From Natronorubrum aibiense (GTDB lineage Archaea > Halobacteriota > Halobacteria > Halobacteriales > Natrialbaceae), in assembly GCF_009392895.1 (NCBI RefSeq), contig NZ_CP045489.1:186001-250000 (forward strand): a stretch of DNA of 64,000 nucleotides, given 5' to 3'. Below are positions 1-7,773 of this stretch, piece by piece. Numbering within the stretch: the first letter of the stretch is position 1; every line of letters begins with the position of its first letter. Below the pieces are notes generated by a model, which was given only the letters and a program-made list of their open reading frames with translations, searched no databases and had not been told where the DNA came from. A program made the translations under genes and the position numbers.

Positions 1-41
1 CGCATCGTGTTGGCCGTACTGGTGTCGGTCTCGTCAGTCAT
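1..41 (-). CDS. 5' end of a minus-strand gene running off the window
   Basis: An ATG at 41-39 overlaps the stop of the gene at 38-244 in an ATGA arrangement (TGA at 40-38). The frame stays open to the window edge and reads MTDETDTSTANTM, an acidic, Thr-rich start typical of haloarchaeal proteins. The overlap suggests translational coupling with the upstream DUF4177-like gene. Only 13 codons are visible, so no function can be assigned. Confidence 0.55.
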   Translation of the reverse strand, partial: MTDETDTSTANTM

Positions 42-244
42 ACTGGCTCACTCGATCCGGCAGGTCGCTTGAAAACGAGGTACTTGGTGCCGCCTCCCTC
101 ATAGTCGATCGTCTCGATAAGCTCCCAGCCCTCTGCACCGAGTTGATTCAACTCTGCTTTCGGATCCTCTGCTTCTTTTTTGGTCTCATCGCGCGGCGGG
201 CGAAGCGTCTCGTACTCCCAGCGGGTCGCTTCTGATTCGGACAT
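38..244 (-). CDS. Small DUF4177-like protein
   Basis: The 68-residue protein starts at MSESEATRWEYETL; an upstream in-frame start at 295 would add 17 unlikely residues. The pattern W-E-Y-E-T-L near the start, L-N-Q-L-G-A-E-G-W-E-L in the middle and K-Y-L-V-F-K-R-P at the end matches the small DUF4177 fold, in which a conserved LNxLGxEGWEL helix is diagnostic. The family has no established biochemical function. It overlaps the next minus-strand gene by an ATGA junction, so the two probably form an operon. Confidence 0.7.
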   Translation of the reverse strand: MSESEATRWEYETLRPPRDETKKEAEDPKAELNQLGAEGWELIETIDYEGGGTKYLVFKRPAGSSEPV

Positions 245-528
245 CACGACTAGTAGGTACTGCAGCCCTCTATACCCCCTCTCCACCACCGACATGGAGG
301 GAATATTTTGGCCTTGTTGAAACCCTCAATCGGTGATGGGCTTAAGCGGTCGTGCTGAATAGAGTGCGCGAATGTCGCACGAAGTCTGGCCTAATTGCGA
401 AGGTAGTAACCGGTCAGTATAGGTGAAGAACGGAACAGCAGGTGCTGGAATATCAGTCGCCAACCTTCCCGACAGGTGCAGGAACGTACGCTTTCCTTAA
501 ACAGTGGGTACCTCGAGATGAGGAAATC

Positions 529-963
529 ATGAGCGATACAACAAGAACTGAAACCAACCGTGATAGCCGGAACGACTATGATTCACTGAACACGGACGTA
601 ATGCAGTGGGTGAGCGCCCTTGTCGCACTAATCGGTCTCTACGTTGTCGCGTCGCCGTTCATCTTCGAGTCCACGGATGCAGCGATCTGGAACGACACAC
701 TTGTCGGGACAGGGATTTTCCTGCTCGCGGGGTACAACTTCTACCGGCTGTCAAAGGATCGGTTGGCGAGCGTTGGCATCGCGTCGTTGACTGTCCTGCT
801 GGGTCTCTGGCTGGTCGCCGCACCCACTGTCATCGATATGGGAAGCGACACACTGGCCACTGGGACCGCGATCTCGGGGGCGGCCACCGCGGTTCTCTCG
901 GCGTATAACGCCTACGCTAACAAAAAGGCTGACGCGCCTGAGCATACTCATGCTCGTGCCTAA
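529..963 (+). CDS. SPW-repeat family membrane protein
   Basis: The product is about 144 residues from MSDTTRTETN. An upstream start at 442 is in frame but gives an atypical N-terminus. After about 24 polar residues come four hydrophobic segments (MQWVSALVALIGLYVVASPFIF, then a second, third and fourth span), arranged as two similar halves with W-S-A-L...ASPF and LGLWLVAAP motifs. This is the layout of SPW-repeat (PF03779-type) inner-membrane proteins. The tail is His/Lys-containing and polar. Function is unknown; location is the cytoplasmic membrane. It stands alone. Confidence 0.7.
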   Translation: MSDTTRTETNRDSRNDYDSLNTDVMQWVSALVALIGLYVVASPFIFESTDAAIWNDTLVGTGIFLLAGYNFYRLSKDRLASVGIASLTVLLGLWLVAAPTVIDMGSDTLATGTAISGAATAVLSAYNAYANKKADAPEHTHARA

Positions 964-1170
964 ATTCGCGTTGGAAGACCACTCGTCCTCTGTCGCGCGT
1001 TTTAACGACAGTTCAGTATAGTCGCACCTGTAGTGAGCAGATCACTGCTTTTCGTATCATCCCGTCTTACAAAGATCACGTCGATCAGTGCAGGTGAACG
1101 AGTGAATGGCGTAGGGAATTTCACCCAGATAATCATACAATATTATGACAAGAGAAGGTGAAGCACCTCT

Positions 1171-1359
1171 ATGCCTGATGGGGAGCGTAAAAGAACAATC
1201 GCCAAGTGTTGCTCTTGCAATTCTGCCTATGCTGTTAACGTATGGACTGACGGGACGATTCGACCCATTGGAAGAAGAAACTGTGATTGTGGCTCAACCG
1301 TGTTTCAAATTATAGGAGACTCTTCTGATATCTTCATTCAAGATGATAAGGTTGACTGA
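1171..1359 (+). CDS. Small zinc-ribbon protein
   Basis: The 62-residue protein has C-C-S-C near the start and C-D-C-G about 25 residues later, a two-knuckle pattern suited to one zinc ion. The rest is short and acidic at the C-terminus. Small single-ribbon proteins of this type are abundant in haloarchaea and often have regulatory or RNA/DNA-binding roles, but none can be assigned here. It lies between the SPW gene and an IS6 insertion, with no obvious operon partner. Confidence 0.55.
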   Translation: MPDGERKRTIAKCCSCNSAYAVNVWTDGTIRPIGRRNCDCGSTVFQIIGDSSDIFIQDDKVD

Positions 1360-1588
1360 CCAGATCGCTCAATAAGCACGTATAGTGAGCGGATGGTTCA
1401 CCGATTTCGACGTGAAACAAACGGAGCTATCGTGCTGCAGTCATCCTCTCTATTCAGCAGGCGGCTTTTGACAGAGTTCGGATAAATCGATAGCCGCTTC
1501 GGTAACTGCTTACCCTGTACTGACCGTTCACCGCCTTTCGTAGATCCCCTCTCTCCTCGTGCGACATGCGCTTTGTATTCATCAGTTA

Positions 1589-2333
1589 GGCACTGTCTAG
1601 TTCAGCACCTCGTCGGCTGGCGTTCGTCCGTCGTGCGATTGGTGCGGTCTCTGATAGTTGTAGTAATGCACGAACTGTTCAATCCACTCGCGTGCGCTCG
1701 CCCGACTGCCAACCCATGAGTTATGAAAACGGTCAACCCTCATTTTGAGGGTATGAAACCACTTTTCGATGAGGTTTCGGTCGGTGTAGTTCACTCGACC
1801 GTTCAATCCTAATCGAGCAAGGGCAGTCCGATAGCCGAATTGATCAACGAGAAACTCAGCGTCCGAGAGATCGTGTTTCTCACGAAGTCCATGCAGAAAT
1901 GCAGCCGCCGGATCGGTACCATGCCGACCGAACAACGCGACATCGAGGATCAGCTTTGACTCGATATCTATTGCGTCATACACCCAAGACCATTCTCCGT
2001 TGATCTTGACAGCGGTTTCGTCAACAGCGACCCGCTTCAGCTTCGCCTCAGGCGGGTCGCGTCCACTGTCAGACAGCTGATGTACCCAGTTCCAAACCGA
2101 TCCGTGATAGCGTTCAACGCCTAATTCATCGAGAATCGTTGTTGTCTCTCGAATCGAACAACCGGTCTGATGGAGGCGGACGGCGAACGCCCTAACGGGC
2201 GTCGCCGTCCGCTCGTTCTCCCAAGCTTCTTCTAAATCCGCGTCGTAGCTCTCGCTGAGCAGGTCTGCGAGCATTCTAACCAATTCACTCAACGACCTGC
2301 ACACTTCTCAAACTGGCTCAACTAGACACTGTC
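1589..2333 (-). mobile_element. IS6-family insertion sequence, apparently complete
   Basis: The element is 745 bp. The left end GGCACTGTCTAGTTCAGC and the inverted right end GACAGTGTCTAGTTGAGC match at 15 of 18 positions. The 8-bp flanks are ATCAGTTA (1581-1588) and ATCAGTTC (2334-2341), 7 of 8 identical, as expected for an IS6 target duplication that has since lost one match. It carries one transposase gene. Two related damaged copies occur at 29765-30506 and 59533-59939. Confidence 0.85.
1597..2304 (-). CDS. IS6-family DDE transposase
   Basis: The 235-residue protein begins MCRSLSELVRMLADLL; M11 is an alternative start closer to relatives. An N-terminal helix-turn-helix region (about 35-77) precedes the RNase H-like catalytic core. 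Candidate acidic residues are D95 in VAVDET, D154 in LVDQFGY and E180 in NLIEKWF. The C-terminus has the HYYNYQRPHQSHDGRTP motif shared by IS6/IS240-type enzymes. The stop lies 8 bp inside the left terminal repeat. It appears intact and could mobilise the damaged copies. Confidence 0.88.
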   Translation of the reverse strand: MCRSLSELVRMLADLLSESYDADLEEAWENERTATPVRAFAVRLHQTGCSIRETTTILDELGVERYHGSVWNWVHQLSDSGRDPPEAKLKRVAVDETAVKINGEWSWVYDAIDIESKLILDVALFGRHGTDPAAAFLHGLREKHDLSDAEFLVDQFGYRTALARLGLNGRVNYTDRNLIEKWFHTLKMRVDRFHNSWVGSRASAREWIEQFVHYYNYQRPHQSHDGRTPADEVLN

Positions 2334-2410
2334 ATCAGTTCTAATCTATCAACTACTCGAGAGAAATGAAATAAAACGATGTGTTGCGTTGCTAGTCCCT
2401 ATCTGTTTTG

Positions 2411-2776
2411 CTAGCGTTCTGCGCCGTAGACGATCTGGGAAGGAGCTTCGTAGCCACAGTCAGGACAGTCAAACCATCGCTGGACCTTCGCACCATCAGC
2501 AGCTTTCTGACCGACGATGACGTCGTCGTTCGGACACTCAGGACAAGCGAGTTCGGGGGCTGGTCGGTCCCGAAGTACATCTCGAACGCTGGTCGCTTCT
2601 TTGATCTCGAAGCCGCGTGACCACACTGGATAGCCGTCGACGAGGATTGCTGCCCGCCACTTGTATGCGTAGGAGTCCGGGGCACGATGTAGGACCGCTC
2701 GAGTTCCAGTCTCCGTGTTTCGATATACCAGCGTGGGTATTCGACTCTCTCGTGTCCAATTAGTGATTCGGGGCAT
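2411..2776 (-). CDS. Hypothetical protein with C-terminal zinc ribbon
   Basis: The product is about 121 residues, starting MPRITNWTRESRI; a GTG at 2782 would add two residues. The N-terminal half contains W-R-A-A-I-L-V-D-G-Y-P-V-W-S-R-G. The C-terminal half has C-P-E-C...C-P-D-C-G-Y, a four-cysteine ribbon near residues 78-112. The gene starts directly after the stop of the gene at 2783-3283, so the pair is probably co-transcribed. I do not recognise a named family; the ribbon suggests nucleic-acid or protein binding. Confidence 0.65.
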   Translation of the reverse strand: MPRITNWTRESRIPTLVYRNTETGTRAVLHRAPDSYAYKWRAAILVDGYPVWSRGFEIKEATSVRDVLRDRPAPELACPECPNDDVIVGQKAADGAKVQRWFDCPDCGYEAPSQIVYGAER

Positions 2777-2782
2777 GGTCAC

Positions 2783-3283
2783 TCAGAAATGGACGTCTGC
2801 CGGCACGATCCAGCACGTGTTGTTCTCATCCTCTTCTTCAAGGAGTCGATCGAGGTGTCCACGATGACGAATGCCAGTCGCATGTTGATCGTACAAGCAA
2901 ATCGACGGGCCTCGGGAGGCACCAACCCGCTTGAAGGCATGACGGGCAAGGCCCGCGTCGCGCATAATTTCGTTGTCGCTGTGCTCCTCGAGTGCTTTCT
3001 TTACCCGAGTCAGATTGCGCTGGAACTCTTTCTTGTTGGTCTCCCAGGCCCGCTCGAGGAGTTCTTCACCTTCGTCGGACGTAACGGGTGCAGCTGTCGG
3101 TAGGTCGCCCCACCGTGCTTTTCCAGCCACTGTCGTCTCCTCTTCGTCGAAGGTGACGTAGTAGTCGAACGCTGCGCAGGAATGCGGCCCTGCGCCAACT
3201 AGTCGGTCAAATACGGTCTTTCCGGTTGACAGTGCCTCGTCTGCTGTCGATGCCTCTACCAGCGAATAAATGATCATATGCAT
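2783..3283 (-). CDS. Conserved haloarchaeal hypothetical protein
   Basis: The 166-residue protein (start MHMIIYSLVEAST, or M3) has no signal peptide and no membrane span. Visible features are an alpha/beta start, the block AAFDYYVTFDEEETTVAGKA, a helical stretch with ETNKKEFQRNLTRVKKALEEH, and a C-terminal C-W-I-V-P-A-D-V-H-F. It sits immediately upstream of the zinc-ribbon gene at 2411-2776 (spacing near zero), so the two may act together. Function not recognised. Confidence 0.65.
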   Translation of the reverse strand: MHMIIYSLVEASTADEALSTGKTVFDRLVGAGPHSCAAFDYYVTFDEEETTVAGKARWGDLPTAAPVTSDEGEELLERAWETNKKEFQRNLTRVKKALEEHSDNEIMRDAGLARHAFKRVGASRGPSICLYDQHATGIRHRGHLDRLLEEEDENNTCWIVPADVHF

Positions 3284-3390
3284 CTTGGATATCTCACTGC
3301 GCCGTCGCTCTGGTCAGTGTTTGCTTAGTCCTACTCAGTGCGCCGGCACCCATCACCGGCGCAGAAAATCACTACTGGAGCGCACCTGTC

Positions 3391-3522
3391 TTACGGGGTA
3401 GAGTGATCCGGATCGGTAGTAGCATCGACAGTGGTCGTCAGGTCGCTCGACTCGTCGATAGCTTCGAAAAGACCGCGAGTGCCCTCGGAAATTTGTACCT
3501 CTGCCTCGAGTGGAGTTGCTGG
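3391..3522 (-). pseudogene. Gene remnant, C-terminal end only
   Basis: This minus frame is open between stops at 3523-3525 and 3391-3393 and reads a typical acidic haloarchaeal sequence (LEAEVQISEGTRGLFEAIDE, then S/T/D-rich to STP). No ATG, GTG or TTG start with a plausible N-terminus lies in frame. It is best read as the tail of a decayed gene. The rest of 3284-3666 shows nothing convincing. Confidence 0.35.
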
Positions 3523-3666
3523 TTAGGGAGCACATCATAGAAAGACTCGTAGGTGGTTTGTATCAACTCTCTTTGGTTGAATCAGCCATCAAGTAGATGT
3601 GAGTACTTACCGCGAGTTCCATGCTCAAATCTGAATAACGGAACTGGACTACCAACTACTGTTAAC

Positions 3667-4161
3667 TTAATTTCTTTCGCTATTGAACGTTCTATCCGTT
3701 CCAAAGGGATAATTCTGGAATTCAGTCTGCTGTGTCGTATCGTTCGTTATCTGGTAGGTGACTGAGTAAGTGAACTCCTCCGATTCAGTCGGTTGCGATG
3801 AGTCGGTAACACCGCCACGGCACTCTAACTGGACGTAATACTTGTCTGTACTACCGTTCGAGACTGTGAGGGATGTACAGTTGGTTATCACGCTTTCATC
3901 GTCATGGAGACTGTGGTTATGGCTTGCAACGAGGTCATTATAGAACAGGCGCTCTTCGTACGTAGTAGTGTAGTTCACGATATTCGAGGAATTCAACGGA
4001 GTTGGTTTCTCGGGGCCAACAGGATAACTCTCAGCATCTGAAACACTCCCTCCCGCCGTATTAGGTTGAATCTGGAACACGGTGAACATCCCCGCTCCAA
4101 CAAGAAGTACGACGGCAAAGAATCCAAGTGGGATAACAAGTAATTGGCGTCTGGAAGCCAT
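3667..4161 (-). CDS. Membrane-anchored extracellular hypothetical protein
   Basis: The start MASRRQLLVIPLGFF is preferred over an upstream Met (4182) because it directly begins a signal-anchor: basic MASRR, then about 20 hydrophobic residues. The remaining 135 residues are Asn/Thr/Ser-rich with many N-x-S/T sequons (SSNIVN, NYTT, NGST, NDTT), which suggests a glycosylated extracellular domain. Two cysteines (TNCTSL and LECRGG) could form a disulfide. The upstream spacer has AT-rich promoter-like sequence. It resembles the gene at 4316-4834 in design; function unknown. Confidence 0.65.
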   Translation of the reverse strand: MASRRQLLVIPLGFFAVVLLVGAGMFTVFQIQPNTAGGSVSDAESYPVGPEKPTPLNSSNIVNYTTTYEERLFYNDLVASHNHSLHDDESVITNCTSLTVSNGSTDKYYVQLECRGGVTDSSQPTESEEFTYSVTYQITNDTTQQTEFQNYPFGTDRTFNSERN

Positions 4162-4315
4162 TTGGTAAAAGGAAGTGGTCAATACACATACTATTTCTCC
4201 CTCGCCGGATATTGGTCATTTTGTATTTTATCTGTACTAATCAAATTAGTGTGTCTATATAACCGCGTTCTATGACCTATTTATTGTTCTTTTGAAGGGT
4301 TTTCAGAAAAACTGA

Positions 4316-4834
4316 TTATCTGAAGATCCATCCAAACCCTCCAGCACAGGAAATCGAACTTCCAGATCCAGCCTCCTGAAGCGTGAGCGAGTGCGACTGG
4401 CCGCGGCTCCCACAGGAGACAGTGCGAGAGTTGTCGTGTTTCCGTTCGGGTCCACGCTCGTCGATGTACACTGTTACGTCCCCCTGTGACCACTCGTTAA
4501 CGATACCATGTTTTGTCTCGCCAGGTTTGACGATGAATGTCTGCGTGTTGACGCCGTCATCGACAAGCGTCACGTTCTCGTAGTACCTAGGCCAAACCAG
4601 GTCTTCATATGTGACAAGTCGGCGATCTCCATCGTCAGTCGTCACTTCAAAGTTGAGATAGCCAGCTACGTCTTCGTCGGAGACAGTATACACCGTTACA
4701 TAGTGAGTCTCGTTGTCTTGATTTTCGAGCGTGACTGTCGGTTCAGGTGTGCCGACTGCGAACACGGTTGCGGCGAGGAGGACACATAACACGAGAACAC
4801 CTCCGACGAGGAGGAAAGGGCGACGGAAAGCCAT
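4316..4834 (-). CDS. Exported hypothetical protein with N-terminal signal anchor
   Basis: The 172-residue product opens MAFRRPFLLVGGVLVLCVLL, an uncleaved or Sec-type signal, followed by a beta-rich ectodomain with N-glycosylation sequons (DNETHY, ENVT). Near the C-terminus is GPERKHDNSRTVSCGSRGQS, where a basic patch and a lone Cys precede a Gly/Ser-rich end. The ectodomain (VTLENQDNETHYVTVYTVSDED) resembles small haloarchaeal secreted beta-sandwich proteins. It is on the same strand as the previous gene, but about 150 bp of spacer separates them. No function assigned. Confidence 0.65.
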   Translation of the reverse strand: MAFRRPFLLVGGVLVLCVLLAATVFAVGTPEPTVTLENQDNETHYVTVYTVSDEDVAGYLNFEVTTDDGDRRLVTYEDLVWPRYYENVTLVDDGVNTQTFIVKPGETKHGIVNEWSQGDVTVYIDERGPERKHDNSRTVSCGSRGQSHSLTLQEAGSGSSISCAGGFGWIFR

Positions 4835-4960
4835 GATTCACAATCACCATTCTCAAATAAAAATTCAACCGTTCTAACCGAAATCAGATGGTGGATTCTT
4901 GATTCGTTATAAGACCGACAGAATAAATTAGACGGAGTGACTCATAGCAAGCGGACTTGA

Positions 4961-6175
4961 ATGCCCTCTAGAAGACGTGTCCTTACCGGAGCTGCCGCTA
5001 TTACGGTCGGCGGATATATTGCTACTGTCGCTGGAACGTCAGTTGAGACGACTACATCAGAACGCGACTGGCCGATGTCTCAGTACGATCCGGCGGGGAC
5101 CGGACATAATCCGAACGTGACAGGGCCGACGTCTGACGTCGAACTTGCATGGGTCTACGATGCACCACCGTGGTTTCATGGTGCGAGCGCCCCTATTCGA
5201 CTCGGAGAGACCCTTTACGCAGCCGGGACAGGTGTAGTCGCAGTGAACGTCGAGGATGGAACCGAACGATTTGTTCGACAGGGACCGTACACGTCCAGTT
5301 TCGCTGTTGTCAAAGCGGATCCATACCGAACGCCGACCCTTGCTGTCACGTCAACAGGTGGAGTGTACGGGGTGAACGCTAGTGGCGGGATCAAGGTCCC
5401 GGGAACCAGTCGTGGTATCGGGAGCGAACGCTGGAAAGGACCGCCATACGGAGAGTACCGGCCGACGATCGAGCACACTCCGACGGTTGATCCAGTCGCT
5501 TACGAGGACTCCATCTACACGCCTGTTGTTGGGACAAACGACATCGCTGCGATAAGCGCTAGCGATGGTTCTGTCCACTGGCGCGTGACCGTTGAGGAAG
5601 ACGAGATTGCCTCGGCTTCGTTCGGACGGCCGACGATCCAGGATGAAACACTATTTGTCGCTAACTGGCCAAACCAGGTCTCAGCATATAATCTCGAGGA
5701 CGGATCGCAGATATGGAAACGGGAACGCGCCGATCAGATGCAATTGTGTACACCGGTAACAGATGCTGGAATAGTTGTTATGTCCCGGTCTGGTGTCGCG
5801 TTGCTCAATCTCGACGATGGAGATTCTATCTGGGAACGAGATCTTGATGGAAACGCAACTGAGGGAACAGCGGCCGTGACGGATGACACGGTACTGCTGA
5901 GTGATGGCGATGCTGAATTCCATGCGCTCAATCTTGAAACGGGCGAGTTGCACTGGTCAAGGGAATTCCACGGCGAGACGCAACCAGTCGTTGCTGACGG
6001 CGTCGTCTATGCCGTCGAGCAGGGGTATTCACTTCGCGCGTTCGACGTGAATACAGGTACGGAACTATTCGAATACACGCCATCGGAAGTCCCTCTGTCA
6101 CCGCCGATCGTCGGGGACGGACGACTGTACGTGACGAATCGACACCGCGTTATCGCTCTGGAGGGGACAGCATGA
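4961..6175 (+). CDS. Tat-exported PQQ-like beta-propeller protein
   Basis: The 404-residue protein starts MPSRRRVLTGAAAITVGGY, a twin-arginine (SRRRVLTG) signal. The body consists of PQQ-type beta-propeller blades: DGTERFVRQ, DGSVHWRVTVEEDE, DGSQIWKRER, DGDSIWERDL, ETGELHWSREF and NTGTELFEYTP, each with the A-x-D/N-x-x-T/D-G-x-x-x-W core. Such proteins fold into seven- or eight-bladed propellers that often serve as scaffolds (BamB-like) or pseudo-enzymes; no PQQ-dehydrogenase catalytic residues were identified. Its stop overlaps the next gene by ATGA, so the two are translationally coupled. Confidence 0.85.
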   Translation: MPSRRRVLTGAAAITVGGYIATVAGTSVETTTSERDWPMSQYDPAGTGHNPNVTGPTSDVELAWVYDAPPWFHGASAPIRLGETLYAAGTGVVAVNVEDGTERFVRQGPYTSSFAVVKADPYRTPTLAVTSTGGVYGVNASGGIKVPGTSRGIGSERWKGPPYGEYRPTIEHTPTVDPVAYEDSIYTPVVGTNDIAAISASDGSVHWRVTVEEDEIASASFGRPTIQDETLFVANWPNQVSAYNLEDGSQIWKRERADQMQLCTPVTDAGIVVMSRSGVALLNLDDGDSIWERDLDGNATEGTAAVTDDTVLLSDGDAEFHALNLETGELHWSREFHGETQPVVADGVVYAVEQGYSLRAFDVNTGTELFEYTPSEVPLSPPIVGDGRLYVTNRHRVIALEGTA

Positions 6176-7002
6176 ACGGAATGAAAGACCCCGGGTCGAA
6201 CGACGATAGACACTCGGATTCGATTCCAGAACGCTCTCCCGATGATCAGTTACGAGATACTAATTATGGTGATGACCCATCAGCGATTACACTGATTCTC
6301 TCCGAACTTCGGTCAGACCCCGTGATCTGGAGACCGTTTCTCGTTGCCGGATGCCTGTTGACGTTGGTTGACGTATTTCGAGAGCGAGACCCACTCCCAG
6401 TACAACCGTCTGTTTCAGAATCTACATTGCAGATCACGTACCCACTGTATCCAACGGGAACGACAGGGACAAGTCGATCACTCGATACGCTTGTTGACCT
6501 GCCACTCAGCGTTTTCGCATACGCCACTGGCCTCGAAATCATTGCAATCGGGATTGTCGCCGCTGCTGGCTGGTTAACAATGATTCGTGTGAGTGAAACC
6601 GCATTCCGTACACGGCGGTTTGGTGCCTACATTGGTGGGATCTTACTTTTGTCTCTCCTCGAGCACTCGGGTTCAGCGATAGACCTGGATTTCTCACCAA
6701 ACTCGTTACTTGTCACAGTTGCCGCGTTCGCTGTGTTAACCTTCGTTGTAGTTCGGCTATTCTACCTCCCAATTGCTGTTCTACACGTAGAAACGTTACG
6801 AGCCGCGCCAAAAGAGAGCTGGCAGCGGTCGCGTGGTCACGGTATCTTGTTGTTCATGCTAATCGTGGTGTTTGGACTGGTCTCGGGATGGCTTGCTAAT
6901 CTCCCGTATATTGGCGTTCTTCTCAGTATGACCGTCATTGGAACGGCTCATGCGGTGTCGATCGCCGTTCTGTATGACCAATCAGCGACCGCAACTCATT
7001 AA
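6172..7002 (+). CDS. Polytopic membrane protein coupled to the PQQ-propeller gene
   Basis: The 276-residue protein has about 70 polar N-terminal residues, then five or six hydrophobic segments (VIWRPFLVAGCLLTLVDVF, ALEIIAIGIVAAAGWLTMI, GAYIGGILLLSLLE, LLVTVAAFAVLTFVVVRLFY, GILLFMLIVVFGLVSGWLA and the last span). The style (APKESWQRSRGHG between spans) matches haloarchaeal DUF7847/glycerophosphodiester-type membrane proteins, but no catalytic motif is visible. The ATGA overlap implies a membrane partner for the exported propeller. Confidence 0.75.
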   Translation: MNGMKDPGSNDDRHSDSIPERSPDDQLRDTNYGDDPSAITLILSELRSDPVIWRPFLVAGCLLTLVDVFRERDPLPVQPSVSESTLQITYPLYPTGTTGTSRSLDTLVDLPLSVFAYATGLEIIAIGIVAAAGWLTMIRVSETAFRTRRFGAYIGGILLLSLLEHSGSAIDLDFSPNSLLVTVAAFAVLTFVVVRLFYLPIAVLHVETLRAAPKESWQRSRGHGILLFMLIVVFGLVSGWLANLPYIGVLLSMTVIGTAHAVSIAVLYDQSATATH

Positions 7003-7200
7003 GATCCCACTGAACATCGTCTTCAATTTTCTCCTTCTGGCGATCATTTTCATGGCAGATTTCAGCCGCTCGGCGTACCTGATGAGCATTGTCATATTGT
7101 TAAGATTGTGCCGAATAACACGCGTCATCAACTGAAGGAAGTATTCTCGAGTTTTGTACTCTGTAGTATCGTTTATTGTGATCGCGATCAGTCACGAATC

Positions 7201-7773
7201 CATCGCTGTCGGTTCCTTGATGTGAAGCTTCCGTTCAACGACAGCATGTACATCTGGGCCCTCGAGACCGACTGTGACGGCGTCGGTAACGACGCCAGTT
7301 CGATCGTCAGCTCATAGCCGGCGCCCGATGGTGACCTGATCGTCGAACCTGGTGGAACCGCCGAGACGTCGTATCGTATCTCGAACGCCGGATTCACACC
7401 GGTCATCGCCTACCTCGAGCCAACCGAGGGGGTTGACCTCGAGCGAGAGACTGTGGTAGTGTCGAGGCGTGACAAGGTGACCGTGGCGGCCACGCTCGAG
7501 GCACCTGAAACGACGGGTCACTACGAGCGGTCAATCGACGAGCGTCGGTATCTGCACGTATTGCCCCGGTCCGTGATCGCCGGGCTCTACGACGTCCATC
7601 CGTGGCTGCCGTTCGGTGTGATCACCGCCTCGATCAACGATAGTGCGTACGCGCTCGGTCGTGCTCTCACCGCCGAGGACCTCCGTGAGAGACGGAAACG
7701 GATTCGGTACCGGTGTCACCGCTCGTGCTCGGACCGGACCGATCACAGACAGCGATTCGAAGAGGATGACTGA
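7201..7773 (+). pseudogene. Degenerate signal-peptidase-I-like gene, C-terminal part
   Basis: One frame reads ETDCDGVGNDASSIVSS, then an amber codon at 7315-7317, then DLIVEPGGTAETSYRISNAG, a beta-sandwich region, RYLHVLPRSVIAGLYDVHPW and a final hydrophobic/basic tail. In haloarchaea this C-terminal layout belongs to a signal-peptidase-like protein commonly encoded next to DUF5305 genes (from memory). The catalytic N-terminal part is missing and the internal stop breaks the rest. The 3' end overlaps the DUF5305-like gene by 8 bp, so the original operon order is retained. Confidence 0.55.
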
